Source: Cristatella mucedo (taxonomy: Eukaryota > Bryozoa > Phylactolaemata > Cristatellidae). Taken from it: a stretch of 64,000 bases of DNA. Both the position numbers and the translations under genes were made by a program. Shown here one piece after another: positions 63,691 to 64,000 of the stretch (positions within the stretch are counted from its first letter, which is position 1; each line of letters opens with the position of its first letter). The DNA is taken from assembly GCA_009760855.2 (NCBI GenBank), contig WPIO01000022.1, positions 3,359,001-3,423,000 on the forward strand, read 5' to 3'. The notes beneath the pieces were generated by a model. The model saw nothing but the letters and a program-made list of their open reading frames with translations, had not been told where the DNA came from and made no database searches.

Positions 63691-64000
63691 TTACTTGATT
63701 AGCATAATGATTTTTTACTTTTGCGTGCTTGCCTAAGCAGGATACCTTGCTTGTAATTACCTATCTGGTCTTACAGTGAGTTATGAAGCATCTGAATAGA
63801 ATTTTAAGTTATCTTGATTCGCCATGCAAAAGACTTATCATTTTTGTTATTCTTCGGCTGCCACCAGTCTACCACGGCTCCATCGAGACTATTACATTCG
63901 TTAGTATTTCCTAGCTTCCGCACTATTAACTTGCAGCCATCTTAATGCAGAATTATGAACATTGTGCTAGCTCTTCATGAAGTTATATCAGAGGACCGTA
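63691..64000. other. no gene identified
   Basis: AT-rich sequence at the window edge without a recognised feature. Confidence 0.4.

Overview
The window is nuclear DNA from an animal (metazoan). It has GT/AG introns, a multi-domain chromatin gene of metazoan architecture, tRNA-derived SINEs and L2/CR1-like LINEs with (ATT)n tails. An aquatic or soft-bodied invertebrate is plausible, but I cannot name the phylum. No bacterial, organellar or viral gene set is present.

Region 1 (1-24.9 kb) is genic. On the + strand, four terminal exons (2156-5631) encode the C-terminal PCI part of COP9 signalosome subunit 4 (CSN4/COPS4). Its 5' exons lie outside the window or were not recognised. Tail-to-tail with it on the - strand is a nearly complete MYST histone acetyltransferase of the KAT6 (MOZ/MORF/Enok) family, running from 23362 down to 6075. 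I traced 14 exons with matching splice phases: two N-terminal winged helices, a double PHD finger, a linker with two copies of a DGL-FFT motif, the C2HC zinc finger and HAT domain, an AT-hook/lysine-rich segment and a long low-complexity tail. One short exon, which should carry the last PHD2 zinc ligands, was not found. The KAT6 introns carry a Tc1 relic, SINEs, LINE scraps and a (GA)n/(GT)n tract. A CpG-rich stretch upstream of the start (23.4-24.9 kb) looks like its promoter.

Region 2 (24.9-42 kb) is mostly repeats: overlapping and nested copies of one young LINE family and older relatives, and SINEs. It also holds a 1.25-kb segment present twice (30.3-31.6 and 39.9-41.2 kb) at near identity. 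The second copy is flanked by a 141-bp direct repeat and splits an open minus-strand reading frame. An EF-hand exon abuts the first copy. A CpG-rich island at 37.9-39.3 kb has an optimal Kozak start followed by a splice donor.

Region 3 (42-53 kb) is mostly unidentified sequence. It includes three phase-compatible + strand exons of an unrecognised gene ending at 43310, a 42-bp minisatellite, a diverged tandem array of ~175-bp monomers (50.85-52.15 kb) and simple repeats.

Region 4 (53-64 kb) is again dense in LINEs (head-to-head and tail-to-tail copies on both strands), SINEs, a hAT-like terminus and a perfect 32-bp palindrome.

Functionally, only CSN4 (cullin deneddylation) and KAT6 (histone H3 acetylation) can be named with confidence. 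They are convergent neighbours, not an operon. The rest is dominated by the interplay of one LINE family with tRNA-derived SINEs, one of which carries a LINE-like 3' tail.
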